64,000 nucleotides of DNA from Pictodentalium vernedei (GCA_031216915.1 CM062295.1:179194927-179258926); one strand, 5' to 3'; shown: positions 42,911-55,579, numbered from the stretch's first letter. The notes: generated by a model from the sequence alone, not told the origin. Numbers and translations: made by a program.

Positions 42911-43723
42911 CTATATTTCTTGATGATTTCTATATATCTTTTGATATTTGGTATGCAACATTGTGGGGTGGATCTGATTCTATTTTGTTCAAATCGGCTC
43001 CCTAGATTCATATTTGGGCTCACTATAGAAGCTCGAATTCGAACTTAGTGCATTTCAGGCAAATTTCTTCAAAAATCTTCTTCTCCAGATCCAGAAGGCA
43101 GAATCTTTTGATATTTGGTATGCAACATTGTGGGGTGGATCTGATTCCAGTTTGTTCAAATGGGCCACCTGGATTCATATTTGGGCTCACTATAGAAGCC
43201 AAAATTCGAACTTAGTGCATTTCAGGCAAATTTCTTTAAAAATCTTCAGATCCAGCAGATGAATGCTTTTGATATTTTTTATGCAGCATCCTTAGGGGGG
43301 TAAGACTCAAGTTTGTTCAAGCCATGTCCCTAGGTCCATATTTGGGCTCACTGTGGGAGCTTGAATTGTAACTTTGTTCGAAATGAGGAATTTTCTTAAA
43401 AAATCTTCTTCTTCAGATCCAGCAGTCGGAATGTTTTGATATTTGGTGTGCAGAATCCTTAGGGGTGTGAGATTCAGGTTTGTTAAAGCCAAGTCCCTGG
43501 GTTCATATATGGGCTCCCTGTGGGAGCCCGAATTATGACTTAGTTCAAGATGAGGAATATTCTTTAAAACTCTTTTTTTTAGATCCACTGGTCAGAATAT
43601 TTGGATATTTGGTTTCAGCTTTTCTTAGGAGGAGCAGATGCAACTTGTGGAAATCAATTCTCTGGGTTGATATTTAGGCTACCATGTCAGGTGAGCGCCC
43701 TCAGGCCCCCTGGGGCCTCTTGT
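42911..43723 (+). mobile_element. P3-type monomers with 3' end (P3g) bridging A2 and A3
   Basis: Four to five 165-bp monomers begin abruptly near 42945 ('gatatttggtatgcaacattg'), without a P3 5' end. They close with GTGAGCGCCCTCAGGCCCCCTGGGGCCTCTTGTT, a perfect GGCCCC-CT-GGGGCC hairpin. On the left A2 is cut inside its internal complementary region; on the right A3 is cut in its leader. No genes are visible. Confidence 0.65.
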
Positions 43724-44399
43724 TTTAATGAAATTATGTTAAGTTACCTATTTTCGAGGCAACAGCCTGTTGTGGTCATTCTTGTTATCAAGTTACACTG
43801 CTTGTTCAGTGTTTTCCTCTCTCCCTTTCCTTTAAGTCCCCTCTTGCTATTCTCCCATGCTTTTGGCATATTTTCTGTAAAATTATTACTAAAATTTCTT
43901 GGGAGTTTTAGCTGGATAACAGAATGAATTCTGTTCTTTTCCCCATGTTTACGTCTTCACCTATGGGTGGTTAGGCGTAGTGTTCTGCATCTACCATCTG
44001 ATGTTCTGCAGTTTCTTCCCTGGAAGTCTCTGTTTTGCATCAGATAGTGTATTATTGGCAACTGATTTCGGGCCAGGGTGCCTGGAGTCTTGTTCTGGTG
44101 TTTTTACACTTATTGTTTACATTTACAACAGCCCTCTGTGTGAGTGGGGATTTCTTGAAAATAATATCTTGATGTTAATTTAATCATAACTAGATACATT
44201 ATTATTGTTCGTAAGTGTTGCATAAATTTTTTAAAATATTTTTAGAATTTTTGTCCACACTTAGGCTTGGGATCCATTGGGGCTCAACGTTACTTTTCAG
44301 AAACTTGGGCTGTTCTGAAAAAATATTTTTTCAAAATTTTTTGATTTCAATTATTTTTTCTATGTTAATGGATCATGTTATTATATATTTTGATTGTCA

Positions 44400-46940
44400 G
44401 GGGTTGGTGCGAGTACTAGGACTTTGTTTTCTTTTCACAATGAAAGGATATTGTTCAATTGTAATAAGAGGAAATCTTCCTCTGACTTTCATAATCATTG
44501 TATAATGTAGTCAGTGTGCTCGCACTAACTCCTGTTCTGTATGTGTTAATTTCGATGACAACATGGGAAGCGTGTGTCACGGTATGTTAGTGGGGAAATG
44601 GCCATTCCGGTCCTTTCCCCGCAGGGTCACTCTACTTTATCAATCTCTATTTCAGACGATCAAGAACAGAGTGATGTATCCGTGATGTCTTCCAAAAGTG
44701 TGCCTCCGTCGTCACAATTAATGAAGAGCTAGTGGAAAAGTGCTCATGTAAATACGTCAATTGCCTAAGAGGACCCTAGTAGGTTCGACGGCCTTTGATG
44801 TCCGCTAGCTCGCCCGGTGTAGCATCCATTCATCGAATGGTTCGGCAGCCGGGTTCGTCCGTTGCGGTCTAGAAGGAGTTTTGGGTGATGCGAGCACTAT
44901 AAATCAACAAAATGCACACCCAGTGACGGCAGATTAGAGGAGAGAACGGAGGAAGCCTTTTAGTCCGGTTCCTAGCTCGTCCAGGTCCATCCGGACTGCG
45001 AGCGAGAGAGGCCCCTCTCTCGTACAACAACATCTGGCCCCAGATGTTGTGGTACAAAATGTTTCGCATTCGGAGCATACGTCCGCCGCTCGGGACGCTC
45101 CGATATATAGTCAGTCCGGAGAGACTGTCAATAAGGCTTCCTCATCCTCATGGTAGCGCACACGACCGCTCTTGGCTACGTGACCTCGGATATCCATTCA
45201 GCTTCGCCAATCAGAGAATCATCGGCGACCAGGTCACACCATCCGGTAGCCAGGAACACGAGGCCTGCAGACTCCGGACGTTCACATAAGAAAGTATGCG
45301 GGAGTCAACGTAAACGGAGCTTCCAGCGGCAAAGCATCGTAAGACCGCTACTGCACAGGCCTCGGTGACGGACGTGCTATCCCAAATAGCACAGCTTATC
45401 GCAGCATCCCAGCATCGACAGAATCTCTGTCGCATCATGTATTATCCGACGACGCTGGGTCGGGACGCTCCGCGGAAGCGGGTACGGACGTCCGAAAATT
45501 TCATCCGGTCCGACGGGATGCCGAAAGGGATTCGGAGGATTTCGAGCTTTCCCTTTCGGAACAACATCAGCTGCTGTGTATGTCATCTGACTTATCTTCT
45601 AGAGGTTCTTTCGTCGGACCAGAATGCTGCGATGCCGGATAAGAAACTGATAGTGTCGGTGGACACAGAAATTTTTGGTTCGGTTCAGGGACATCGTCCC
45701 TCAGTTCCGACACAGTCCAATAATGTCACACAACTTTCGAATTATTGAACGACGCTATATGTATATTATTATATGCTTGTTATTAACAAGTATGTCTAGT
45801 TTCTTGTTTGCAAAGTTACTGAGATGTCTTTCAAAAGTGTGCCTCTGTCGTCATAGATAATGAAGAGCTAGCGGCAATAAGTGCTCATGGAATACGTCAA
45901 TCGCCTAAGAGGTCCCTAGTAGGATCGACGGAGTTGACATTCGCTAGCTCACCCGCTGTAGCGTCCATTCATCGAATGGTTCGGCAGTCGGGTTTGTCCG
46001 TTGCGGTCTAGGAAGGAGATTTGGGTGATGCGAGCACTATAATAGACTTTAGTACACACCCAGTGACGACGGATTAGAGGACAGATCGGAGGAAGCCTGT
46101 TAGTCCGGTTCCTAGCTCGTCCAGGTCCGTGCGGGCTGCGAGCGAGAGGGGTCCCTCTCTCGTACAACAACATATGGGACTGGATGTTGTGGTACAGTCA
46201 TTTCGCATTCGGAGCATATGTCCGCCGCTCGGGACGCTCCGTTATATTGACAGTCCTAGAGACTGTCGATAATGCTTCCTCATCCTCTCAGCAGCGCACA
46301 CGACCGCACATTGGCTACGTGACCTTGAGTATCCGGCCAGCTTCGTCATTCAGTGATTCCACGGCGAACAGGTCACTCCATCCGGTAGCCATGGGACACG
46401 AGGCCTATACACTCCGTTCCCTCGCAGAATAGAAGTATGCACGGGGTATCGAACACAGAGTTTCCAGCGGCAAAGCATCGTAAGACCGCTTCTCCACAGG
46501 CCTCAGTGACGGACGTGCTATCCAAAATAGCACAACTTATCGCAGCATCCCAGCAAACGACAGATTCTCGGTCGGATCACGAATAATCCGACGGCGCTGG
46601 GTCGGTGCGCTCCGCTGTTGCATCAGGTACGGACGACCGAACACTTATAGGGTCCGACAGGATGGCGAAAGGGATTCGGACGATTTCGAGCTTTCCCTTT
46701 CGGAACAACAGAAGCTGCCATACATTTCTTCCGGCATTATCTTCCAGAGGTTGTTCCGTCGGACTACATTGCTGCGATGCTGGATAAGAGACTAATAGCG
46801 TCATTGGACACGGAGTTTTGGATCGGTTCAGGGACATTGTCCCTGACTCGCCGACACAGTCCAATAATGTCATTAGAACATTCGAATTATTTAACGACGC
46901 TATATATAAGCTTGCTACCAAGCATGATAATCTAGTTTCT
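44400..46940 (+). pseudogene. A3 gag: Cys cluster and two tandem modules
   Basis: The Cys-cluster remnant lies near 44510-44585 (TNSCSVC-like). Module one starts at the ATG at 44685 and module two at 45824, 1139 bp apart. They share CGATGCGAGCACTATAA-type, CACCCAGTGACG and CGGGACGCTCCG blocks. Frames are interrupted throughout; the longest open pieces are about 80-170 codons on either strand and have no independent support. Confidence 0.6.
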
Positions 46941-47490
46941 TGTCCGCAATGCTCTATTCTGCCTTTCATCAATTCTAGGGAATAATTTATATTGGCAGAA
47001 CAGGGCATACCGAGAGTTCCTATGCGTCTTGACGGCGGGACTGAAGACTGGGAATTATCTTTTTCGCCGTACCGAGAGTTCATATGCGTCTAGACGGCGT
47101 GGTTAAAGACTGGAAATATTCTTTTTCGCTGTCTATGTCAATTCCAACCACGATGTTGGAAACGACAATGATGTCTATTAGACTTAACTTAGACGCTTTA
47201 TCATACGTAGACCACCTTACTGAGGCGTTATCATTACGTCTTCAAGAGAAAGAATTCCAGGATATGATCCTCAATGTGATTTCTTTCAAGGGCAGTAGTT
47301 TTTCCACGTATAACTCTGCCCTTCAGTGGCAACCTGGAGTTGGTTAGACGTGACGCAGCCCTAGCTACATCCACGCGCCTGGATAGTAAGGTGAAGAACT
47401 CTCTCAGAGTCGCTTCGGTCTCGGAGAAGCTTCTCTTTGACGGCAACCTTTCAGCAATCTATCAATTGCTCGATATACACATTCTCTTGT
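46941..47490 (+). pseudogene. A3 gag C-terminal segment with a 62-bp tandem duplication
   Basis: The block TACCGAGAGTTC...TTTTTCGCCG occurs at 47008 and again at 47070, a 62-bp direct duplication absent from A1 and A2. An 87-codon frame from 47084 matches B1 gag (TTMLETT, LDALSYVDHLTEAL). The segment ends at the deletion shared with A1 and A2 (CTTGTCTATCAAGTG). Confidence 0.65.
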
Positions 47491-47950
47491 CTATCAAGTG
47501 TAACAAGAGATTCAGACTGGGGCAAACATTCGGTGGTTGACTCAGAGAGTGCCACTGCAGTTGCCGGATCCGAGTTTTATGATTATGACGGATGCCAGTC
47601 AAACAGGTTGAGGTATAATATTGATCCCAACGGATTCGAAGTGCCAGGGTCTTTGGGTTCCGCAGTTTCTAGGCAAGCACTTAACTTCCAGGAAATGATG
47701 TTATTTTGGCTTGCACTATGTCATTGGATGAACATTATTCAGAAACGCATGTCCAAATCCTGTCCGATAATACGACAGTAGTTGCGTATCTCTGGAACCA
47801 GGGAGGCACTCATTCGATTCCGTTATTCAATTTAACGGAAAGAATCCTTCTGTTTGTTATAGTACACCAAGTTCTGCTTCGGTCCGTCATATTCCGGGTC
47901 GTCTGATTGTATTAGCAGACTCCCTTTCACGTAAGCGTCGCTTGTTGCCG
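47491..47950 (+). pseudogene. A3 RNase H remnant
   Basis: IRWLTQRVPLQLP-like start, then TTVVAYLWNQGGTHS, and after the shared frameshift VRHIPGRLIVLADSLSRKR, the best kept copy of this stretch in the A family. No RT sequence precedes it. Confidence 0.7.
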
Positions 47951-49342
47951 TCAGAATGGACTCTCAACAAACAAGTATTCAATCAGATTTGCTATCAGTG
48001 GGAGCGCCCAATGATAATTTATTTGCGACACAACTCACTATTCAATTGCAGACGTATGTGTTTCCATGTCCGGATCCCTGAGCTTATGTTGTTAGTGCTC
48101 TATTGATCTAATAGGACGGAATGATAGGTTATGCGTATCCTCCAGCGCTGTTGATTCAGCAAGTATTGCTAAGATAAACATCCACAATACAATTCTGTTG
48201 ATAGCATCTCTGTCTTCACAGAGACCGTGGGTAATTTACTCAGATGTCTACTGTGGGACTTACCGCGAAAACTTCCTCCATGAGAGGATCTTCTTTCGCT
48301 GGGGAAATCGTGTCAACTCCATCACAACCCGCAAGGCTCAACCTTCATGTATTCCGTTGTGTGGTCCTTCTTGCACGGCAAGCATTGTACAGGACGAGCT
48401 ATGGACGCGATTTCTTACTGTAGGAGAACCTCTTCTTCGCTATACTATGCGGCTAAAGTGGAGGCTCTTCCGTCGTTGGTGTAGGGATCATTATGTTGAT
48501 ATTTTTTATCCCCCCCATACTAGACATTGCAACTTTCTAGTATACTTGTTTGACAAGATCAACTGCAGCCTGTTACTATTAAGGTTATAGGTCTATGTTA
48601 TCTCATACCTATGCACTCTATGATAGTTTACAATTGAGTCATGTCTCTTTATCTAAGTCAGTTAGAAACTTTTCGATAAATTGACCTAGAATCCTTAGAT
48701 TAAATTCCTATACAGAATTTAGCTTCGGTTCTTATTTAGCTAAGTAATCATTTGAGCCTCTGGAAACAGTAGTTTTCAAATTCTGACCTTTTTAGACAGT
48801 AATTCTGTTAGTCTTCTCTTTTACTGAGGAGTCAGTGAGCTTCATGCACTATCGGTGGACGATTCTCACTTTCGTAGTATCGGAAACACTACTTCCTTTA
48901 CTACTTAGGTTGGATTTTTGGTTAAGAGTCAGGCTCCTAATAGTATCCGGAACCTATTGTTATTAAGGTCCTTCCGTCTTCGTACGGGCATAGGCCTTTA
49001 CTCTGTCCGGTTAGAGTTTATGTATTTATAAACAGATATCAGTTTATTAGTACGGACGTAAGCTTCTTCTGTCTTTGATGCCTAATAGAAGGACATTACG
49101 CTCCATTCTATTGCTAATGGATTCAATTAACTATCGGTACTGCTTATGGTATATCATTGACTCAGCAGTTTGTGCTTGAGATTTCGGCTCATGAAGTAAG
49201 AGCTCTTTATACATCTTGGGCTTACATTAATAGTGTCGCTATTATAGATTTTATGAAGGCTGCTCATTGCGCTCAGCCATCCACATTCATGAATTTTTAT
49301 CTCAGAAATATTGAGTCTATTTCTGGAGGCCTCCATTGTTAG
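47951..49342 (+). pseudogene. A3 methyltransferase-like and recombinase remnants
   Basis: A 130-codon frame at 48198-48590 runs from IASLSSQRPW (end of the methyltransferase-like block) into recombinase sequence with LRYTMRLKWRLFRRWCRDHYVD. A frame at 49157-49342 keeps the recombinase C-terminal catalytic box: ISAHEVRALYTSWAY (H-x-x-R) and AHCAQPSTFMNFYLR (Tyr). In between, stops and shifts break the catalytic domain. It is not functional as it stands. Confidence 0.7.
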
Positions 49343-49970
49343 GTCTATTATCTACTGCTCAGAATGTCATTCACTTAACAGTTGCTACTATAGCTAGGTA
49401 GGCTTTCTGTTCCGGCAGTGACTCTGTCCTGCTGCCCTCTTCGCTCTGGGCTATTTGACCCAGGGCAAGTAGAAGGGGGGGGGGGGGGGAAGGGTGTTCC
49501 CTTGGGTCACCTGTTTTATTATGAAAACAAGGGGATACCTCCTCCGGAGTTAATAATTCTGAGCTGTTACTGGGATGGTTTTTAAGTGATAAGTTTATGT
49601 TTTTAAAATTCATTCAGGTCATAGTTTTTAAAGTATAGCTTTTGAATATATCACGTGTCGAACGGGCGTTATTATACAATCCTCAAACACTTTTAAGGAG
49701 TATAAAGAGTCTCTATTCTCTAGACTAACTTTATTTATTGGCTTACTTTAAAAATTATTTGTATAAGGATTATACTGGATATTGATAGAGTACATGGATG
49801 TTATGATGCTCAATTTTGGAAGGTGTTGTGTCTTTCTAATTTATCATAAATAAGAAAGATACATGTAAGGCCTAATACTCCTTTTCCCCTCGAGGGGATG
49901 ACTCTATTTTATATAATTGAGCTTATTTGATCTTGCTCTATGTCCTAGGCCCTCCAGCCTTTTTACTATT

Positions 49971-50059
49971 CAGCTATGTCTGGGTCATTGGTACAGTATA
50001 AAAACGTTAAAAAATTTATAGTAATTTATATATTTTTTATACTTACCAATGACCCAGAC
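49971..50059 (+). repeat. A3 internal complementary region
   Basis: It has the same composition as in A1: reverse complement of the A left extremity (49971-50005) joined to that of the A right extremity (50006-50059). The left extremity itself is no longer present in A3 and is read from A2. Confidence 0.8.
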
Positions 50060-50133
50060 GGGGATGGCCCTCCCAGGAGTTGGGAACTCATACCTCCCCG
50101 CTGAGTACATAATGCTTACCAGGCACTGGTTAT

Positions 50134-50324
50134 AAGAATGATTAATGGCGCCAATATCGGGACGTCCTTGACACTGCGCATGCGCAGTAGAGGTGAAGTA
50201 TGGAGGGCCATTCAGGGCATGTTTTCTTTGGTTTTAGATGCAAATTTTGGGGATTGGGGGGCAAAATTTGTGTTTGGCCCTATATTTTTAAGAGTTAGCA
50301 CCAGCTATGTCTGGGTCATTGGTA
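50134..50324 (-). repeat. A3 right inverted terminal repeat
   Basis: Reverse complement homologous to the A1 and A2 repeats, with the palindrome intact at 50173-50188. It shares three variants with the A2 left repeat that A1 lacks (read on the minus strand: AAACCAAAG, TGAATGGCC, TTCACCTCT). Confidence 0.8.
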
Positions 50325-50362
50325 AGTATAAAAAATATATAAATTACTATAAATTTTTTAAC

Positions 50363-50783
50363 TTTCTGAATAACTGAAAATTTTCATTTGTTGCCTCGAA
50401 AACATAGCTTATTACCCCTCATTGGAATGAGCTTGTTCCAGGTGAGAAGTCCTAAGCTTTGTTTTCAAGGCAGGAATTGAAAAATAATAAAATTTGGTTG
50501 TGTTTTTTTGTGAATAGTGCTGGTCGGTTTTTGACTATTACATTAGTGGAAGGGTTAAATTATACATTTGATAAATAAACTCAAGGTTGTCATGATATGA
50601 TCTGAACATTCTGAACCTTGTTCACTAAAATCAATCTGAGCCTTTGTAAACCTCTGTTCAGATTTATTTTGAACACATTTCATATCTAGTCGTGACTCAT
50701 TAGCAGTCCACTTTATCTGATGAGAGATCAATTTACAAAAAGAAAATTATATTTTTTGCTATGTATGCATAATCAAAATATAT
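50363..50783. other. spacer between A3 and A4
   Basis: AT-rich unique-looking sequence. No gene or repeat recognised. Confidence 0.5.
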
Positions 50784-51552
50784 ATTTTTATACTGTACCA
50801 ATGACCCAGACTTAGCTGGTGCTAACTCTAAAATATTTAAGGCCAAACGCAAATTTTACCCCCCAATTCCCAAAATTTGCATCTAAAACCGAAAATTACA
50901 ATTCCTATATTGTCCTCCATACCTTTACTCCACTGTGCATGTGCAGTGTCAAGGAGGTCTCAAAATTGGCGCCAAGTGTCATTCTTTGTTTGGCCCTCAA
51001 TTCAGTTACATCTGACTGATATTTGTGCTTGTAAATCTCAGTTTAAATGATGCCAGACACATAATTATGAGAGAAATGGTGGATATAAGGAGGAAATAGA
51101 AGGAGGAAAGGAAGAAACAGTGGAAAGAAATGTTCAGGGCTGTAACTTATAATTTTTTTACGAAATTATTTCATGTTACCTATTTTCGAGGCATGACCCT
51201 GTTGTGGTTGTTCTTGCTATGAATGTTCCATTGTTTGATCAGTGTTTCCTCTCTCCCTTTCCTTTATTCCTCCCTAGCTATTCTCCCATGCTTTTGGCTT
51301 ATTTTTTGTAATGTTTATTACTAAAATTTCTTGGGAGTTTTGGCTTGGAAACAGAATTATTTTCTGTTTTTTCCCCATGTTCACGTCCTCACCCTTGGGT
51401 ATTTAGGCATTTTGGTCTGCATCTACCATCTGATGTTCTGCAGTTTCTTCTCTGGAAGTCTCTGTTTTGCATCAGATAGTGTTTAAATTGGTAACTGATT
51501 TCGGGCTATATTTACCAGTGCCTGGAGTCATGTTTCCTGTTTGTGTACACTT

Positions 51553-54500
51553 TTTAGCTCACCTGAGCGAAGCTCAAGGGGAGCTTTACTAATCACTTTC
51601 TGTCCATCGTCCGTCATCCGGCGTCGTCCGTCCGGCGTTAACTTTACTTTATCGACTTCTCCTCCTAAACCACTAGCCCAATTTTATTCAAATGTTGGCT
51701 AAATGTTTATTACGTAATGCCAATTCAGATTTGTTCAAATGAAGTTGCCCCTCCTCCTGGGTGGTGCCACGCCCCCAAGGGGCACCAAAATCATTGTGAA
51801 TCTTCTTCTCATGAACCAGCAGTAGCAGAGACTTGATATTTGGTGTGCAGCTTCCTTTTGAGGTGTAGACTCAGATTTGTTCAAGAGAAGTTTGTGGGGG
51901 CTATACTTGGCGTCGTTATGGGAGGGGCAAAATTTTTTGCCCCGCCCAAAATTTCTATTTTCCAAACCGAGAGGCTGATTTGAACCAAATTTTATGTGAG
52001 GGCTTATTGGGTCATGAGTGGGAACCGCAGGAGCTAAAAATAGAAAAAATTTAAAACGCCCATTTCTCCAAAACTGCACTGCACTGAGAATTTTTATTTG
52101 GTGTGCAGCTTCCTTAGGACCAACAGAAAGGATTGGTAAACAAAAATTGCCATCGGTTTTATCATAGGGTACAGTTTCGGGACTTTGAAAAAGTGCTGAG
52201 TCAGCACTTTTTAACACTGTAGGCAATGGGAAAAACATTAAAAAATCTTCTTCTCCAGATCCAGCAGGCAGAATCTTTTGATATTTGGTATGCAACATTG
52301 TAGGGTGGATCTGATTCAAGTTTGTTCAAATCGGCTCCCTAGGTTCAGATTTGGGCTCACTATAGGAGCTCGAATTCGAACTTAGTGCATTTCAGGCAAA
52401 TTTCTTCAAAAATCTTCTTCTCCAGATCCAGCAGGCAGAATCTTTTGATATTTGGTATGCAACGTTGTGGGGTAGATCTGATTCAAGTTTGTTCAAATGG
52501 GCCACCTGGATTCATATTTGGGCTTACTATAGAAGCCCGAATTCGAACTTAATGCATTTCAGGCAAATTTCTTAAAAAATCTTCTTCTCCAGATCCAGCA
52601 GGCAGAATCTTTTCATATTTGGTAAGCAACATTGTGGGGTGGATCTGATTCAAGTTTGTTCAAATCGGCCCCCTGGGTTAATATTTGGGCTCAGTATAGG
52701 AGCCCGATTTCGAACTTAGTGCATTTCAGGCAAATTTCTTAAAAAATCTTCTTCTCCAGATCCAGCAGGCAGAATCTTTTGATATTTGGTATGCAACATT
52801 CTAGGGTGGATCTGATTCAAGTTTGTTCAAATCGGTTCCCTGGGTTCATATTTGGGCTCAGTATAGGAGCCCAATTTCAAACTTCGTGCATTTAGGCAAA
52901 TTTCTTAAAAAATCTTCTTCTCCAGATCCAGCAGGCAGAATCTTTGATATTTGGTATGCAACATTGTGGGGTGGATCTGATTCAAGTTTGTTCAAATCGG
53001 CTTCCTAGATTCATATTTTGGCTCACTATAGAAGCTCGAATTTGAACTTAGTGCATTTCATGCAAATTTCTTAAAAAATCTTCTTCTCCAGATCCAGCAG
53101 GCAGAATCTTTTCATATTTGGTAAGCAACATTGTGGGGTGGATCTGATTCAAGTTTGTTCAAATCGACCCCCTGGGTTTATATTTGGGCTCAGTATAGGA
53201 GCCCAAATTTGAACTTAGTGCATTTCAAGCAAATTTATTAAAAAATCTTCTTCTCCAGATCCAGCAGGCAGAATCTTTTGATATTTGGTAAGCAACATTG
53301 TGGGGTGGATCTGATTCAAGTTTGTTCAAATCGGCTTCCTAGATTCATATTTGGGCTCACTATAGAAGCTCGAATTCGAACTTAGTGCATTTCAGGCAAA
53401 TTTCTTAAAAAATTTTCTTCTCCAGATCCAGCAGGCAGAATCTTTTGATATTTGGTATGCAACATTGTGGGATGGATCTGATGCAAATTTGTTCAAATCG
53501 GCTCCCTAGATTCATATTTGGGCTTACTATAGAAGCTCGAATTCAAACTTAGTGCATTTCAGGCAAATTTCTTAAAAAATCATCTTCTCCAGATCTAGCA
53601 GGCAGAATCTTTTGATATTTGGTATGCAACATTGCGGGGTGGATCTGATTCAAGTTTGTTCAAATCGGCCCCCTGGATTCATATTTGGGCTCACTATAGA
53701 AGCTCGAATTCAAACTTAGTGCATTTCGGGCAAATTTCTTCAAAAATCTTCTTCTCCAGATCCAGCAGGCAGAATCTTTTGATATTTGGTATGCAACATT
53801 GTGGGATGGATCTGATGCAAATTTGTTCAAATCGGCTCCCTAGATTCATATTTGGGCTTACTATAGAAGCTCGAATTCAAACTTAGTGCATTTCAGGCAA
53901 ATTTCTTAAAAAATCATCTTCTCCAGATCTAGCAGGCAGAATCTTTTGATATTTGGTATGCAACATTGCGGGGTGGATCTGATTCAAGTTTGTTCAAATC
54001 GGCCCCCTGGATTCATATTTGGGCTCACTATAGAAGCTCGAATTCAAACTTAGTGCATTTCGGGCAAATTTCTTCAAAAATCTTCTTCTCCAGATCCAGC
54101 AGGCAGAATCTTTTGATATTTGGTATGCAACATTGCGGGGTGGATCTGATTCAAGTTTGTTCAAATCGGCCCCCTGGATTCATATTTGGGCTTAATATAG
54201 AAGCCCGAATTCGGACTTAGTGCATTTCGGGCAAGTTTATTAAAAAATCTTCTTCTCCAGATCCAGCAGGCAGAATCTTTTGATATTTGGTATGCAACAT
54301 TGTGAGGTGGATCTGATTCAAGTTTGTTCAAATCGGCTTCCTAGATTCATATTTGGGCTCACTATAGAAGCTCGAATTTGAACTTAGTGCATTTCAGGCA
54401 AATTTCTTAAAAAATCTTCTTCTCCAGATCCAGCTTCAGAATCTTTTCATATTTGGTAAGCAACATTGTGGGGTGGATCTGATTCAAGTTTGTTCAAATC

Positions 54501-55241
54501 GGCCCCCTGGGTTTATATTTGGGCTCCGTATAGGAGCCCAAATTTGAACTTAGTGCATTTCAGGCAAATTTCTTTGAAAATCTTCTTCTCAAGATCCAGC
54601 AGGCAGAATCTTCTGATATTGGGTATGCACCATGCTTAGGGGGGTGAGATTCAAGTTTGTTCAAGCCAAGTCCCTGGGTTCATATTTGAGCTCACTGTGG
54701 TAGCCCGAATTATAACTTAGTTCAAAATGAGGAATTTTCTTTAAAAATCTTCTTCAGATCCAGCAGTCGGAATGTTTTGATATTTGGTATGCAGCATCCT
54801 TAGGAGGTGAGATTCAAGTTTGTTCAAGCCATGTCCCTAGGTCCATTTTTGGACTCACTGTGGGAGCTCGAATTGTAACTTAGTTCAAAATGAGGACTTT
54901 TCTTTAAAAATCTTCTTCATCAGATCCAGCAGTCGGAATGTTTTGATATTTGGTGTGCAGCATCCTTAGGGGGGTGAGATTCAAGTTTGTTAAAGCCAAG
55001 TCCCTGGGTTCATATATGGGCTCCCTGTGGGAGCCTGAATTATAACTTAGTTCAATATGAGGAATATTCTTTAAAAATCTTCTTTTTTTTTTTAGATCCA
55101 CTGGTCAGAATCTTTGGATATTTGGTATAAGCTTTTCTTAGGAGGAGCAGAAGCAACTTGTTGAAATCAATTCTCTGGGTTGATATAAATTTAGGCTACC
55201 ATGTCAGGTGAGTGCCCTCAGGCCCCTTGGGGCCTCTTGTT
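51553..55241 (+). mobile_element. P3-type element (P3h), complete, inserted in the A4 leader
   Basis: The 5' end is TTTTAGCTCACCTGAGCGAAGCTCAAGG with nested short palindromes and a CCGTCATCCGGCGTCGTCCG leader. A 600-bp unique block is followed by about 17 monomers of 167 bp. The 3' end is GAGTGCCCTCAGGCCCCTTGGGGCCTCTTGTT with a GGCCCC/GGGGCC hairpin. A1 shows the uninterrupted leader (CACTCATTGTTTACATTTAC near 12147), so both ends are well placed. No coding sequence is visible. Confidence 0.75.
53425..54120 (+). repeat. two-monomer higher-order repeat of 334 bp inside P3h
   Basis: Sequence from about 53425 to 53800 recurs almost without change 334 bp further on, including private variants such as GGGATGGATCTGATGCAAATTTG and CATCTTCTCCAGATCTAGC. 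Other monomers differ at several percent. This indicates a recent local duplication of two monomers. Confidence 0.75.
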
Positions 55242-55579
55242 GTTTATGTTGACAACGGTTACTTCTTATAGTGTTTACTTGTCCTCTGCTTAGTTCAGTT
55301 CATAGCAAGATACATTAATATTGTCCGTAAGTGTTACATTAATTTATTTAAATGATTTTAAAATTTTTGTCCACACTTAGGCTTTTTTGGGATCCATTTG
55401 GGCTCATTGTTCCCATTGGGAACTTGGGCTCTTCTGAAAATTTTTTCTAAATTTTTTGTTTTTTTAAATTATTTTCTTTTGAAATGTTATAATGGATTAT
55501 ATTATATTATGGATATTTGTTTCAAGGGTTAGTGCGAGTAATATGACTGTATATTTTTTCTTGTTGAAAAAATATTGTT

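Larger units (their letters stand above)
43724..50362 (+). mobile_element. DIRS-like element A3, RT-less, left end lost
   Basis: It matches A1 from about 11755 (TTTAATGAAATTATGTTAAG) to the right extremity ending AAC at 50362. It includes both gag modules, the gag-to-RNase H deletion, the methyltransferase-like and recombinase remnants, the internal complementary region (49971-50059) and the right ITR. The left ITR and about 370 bp of leader are missing. Some domains are less decayed than in A1. Confidence 0.8.

Noticed and set aside
52258-54650. Regular array that might suggest a CRISPR
   Set aside because: The repeats are contiguous 167-bp minisatellite monomers without unique spacers, in a eukaryotic element with defined ends.
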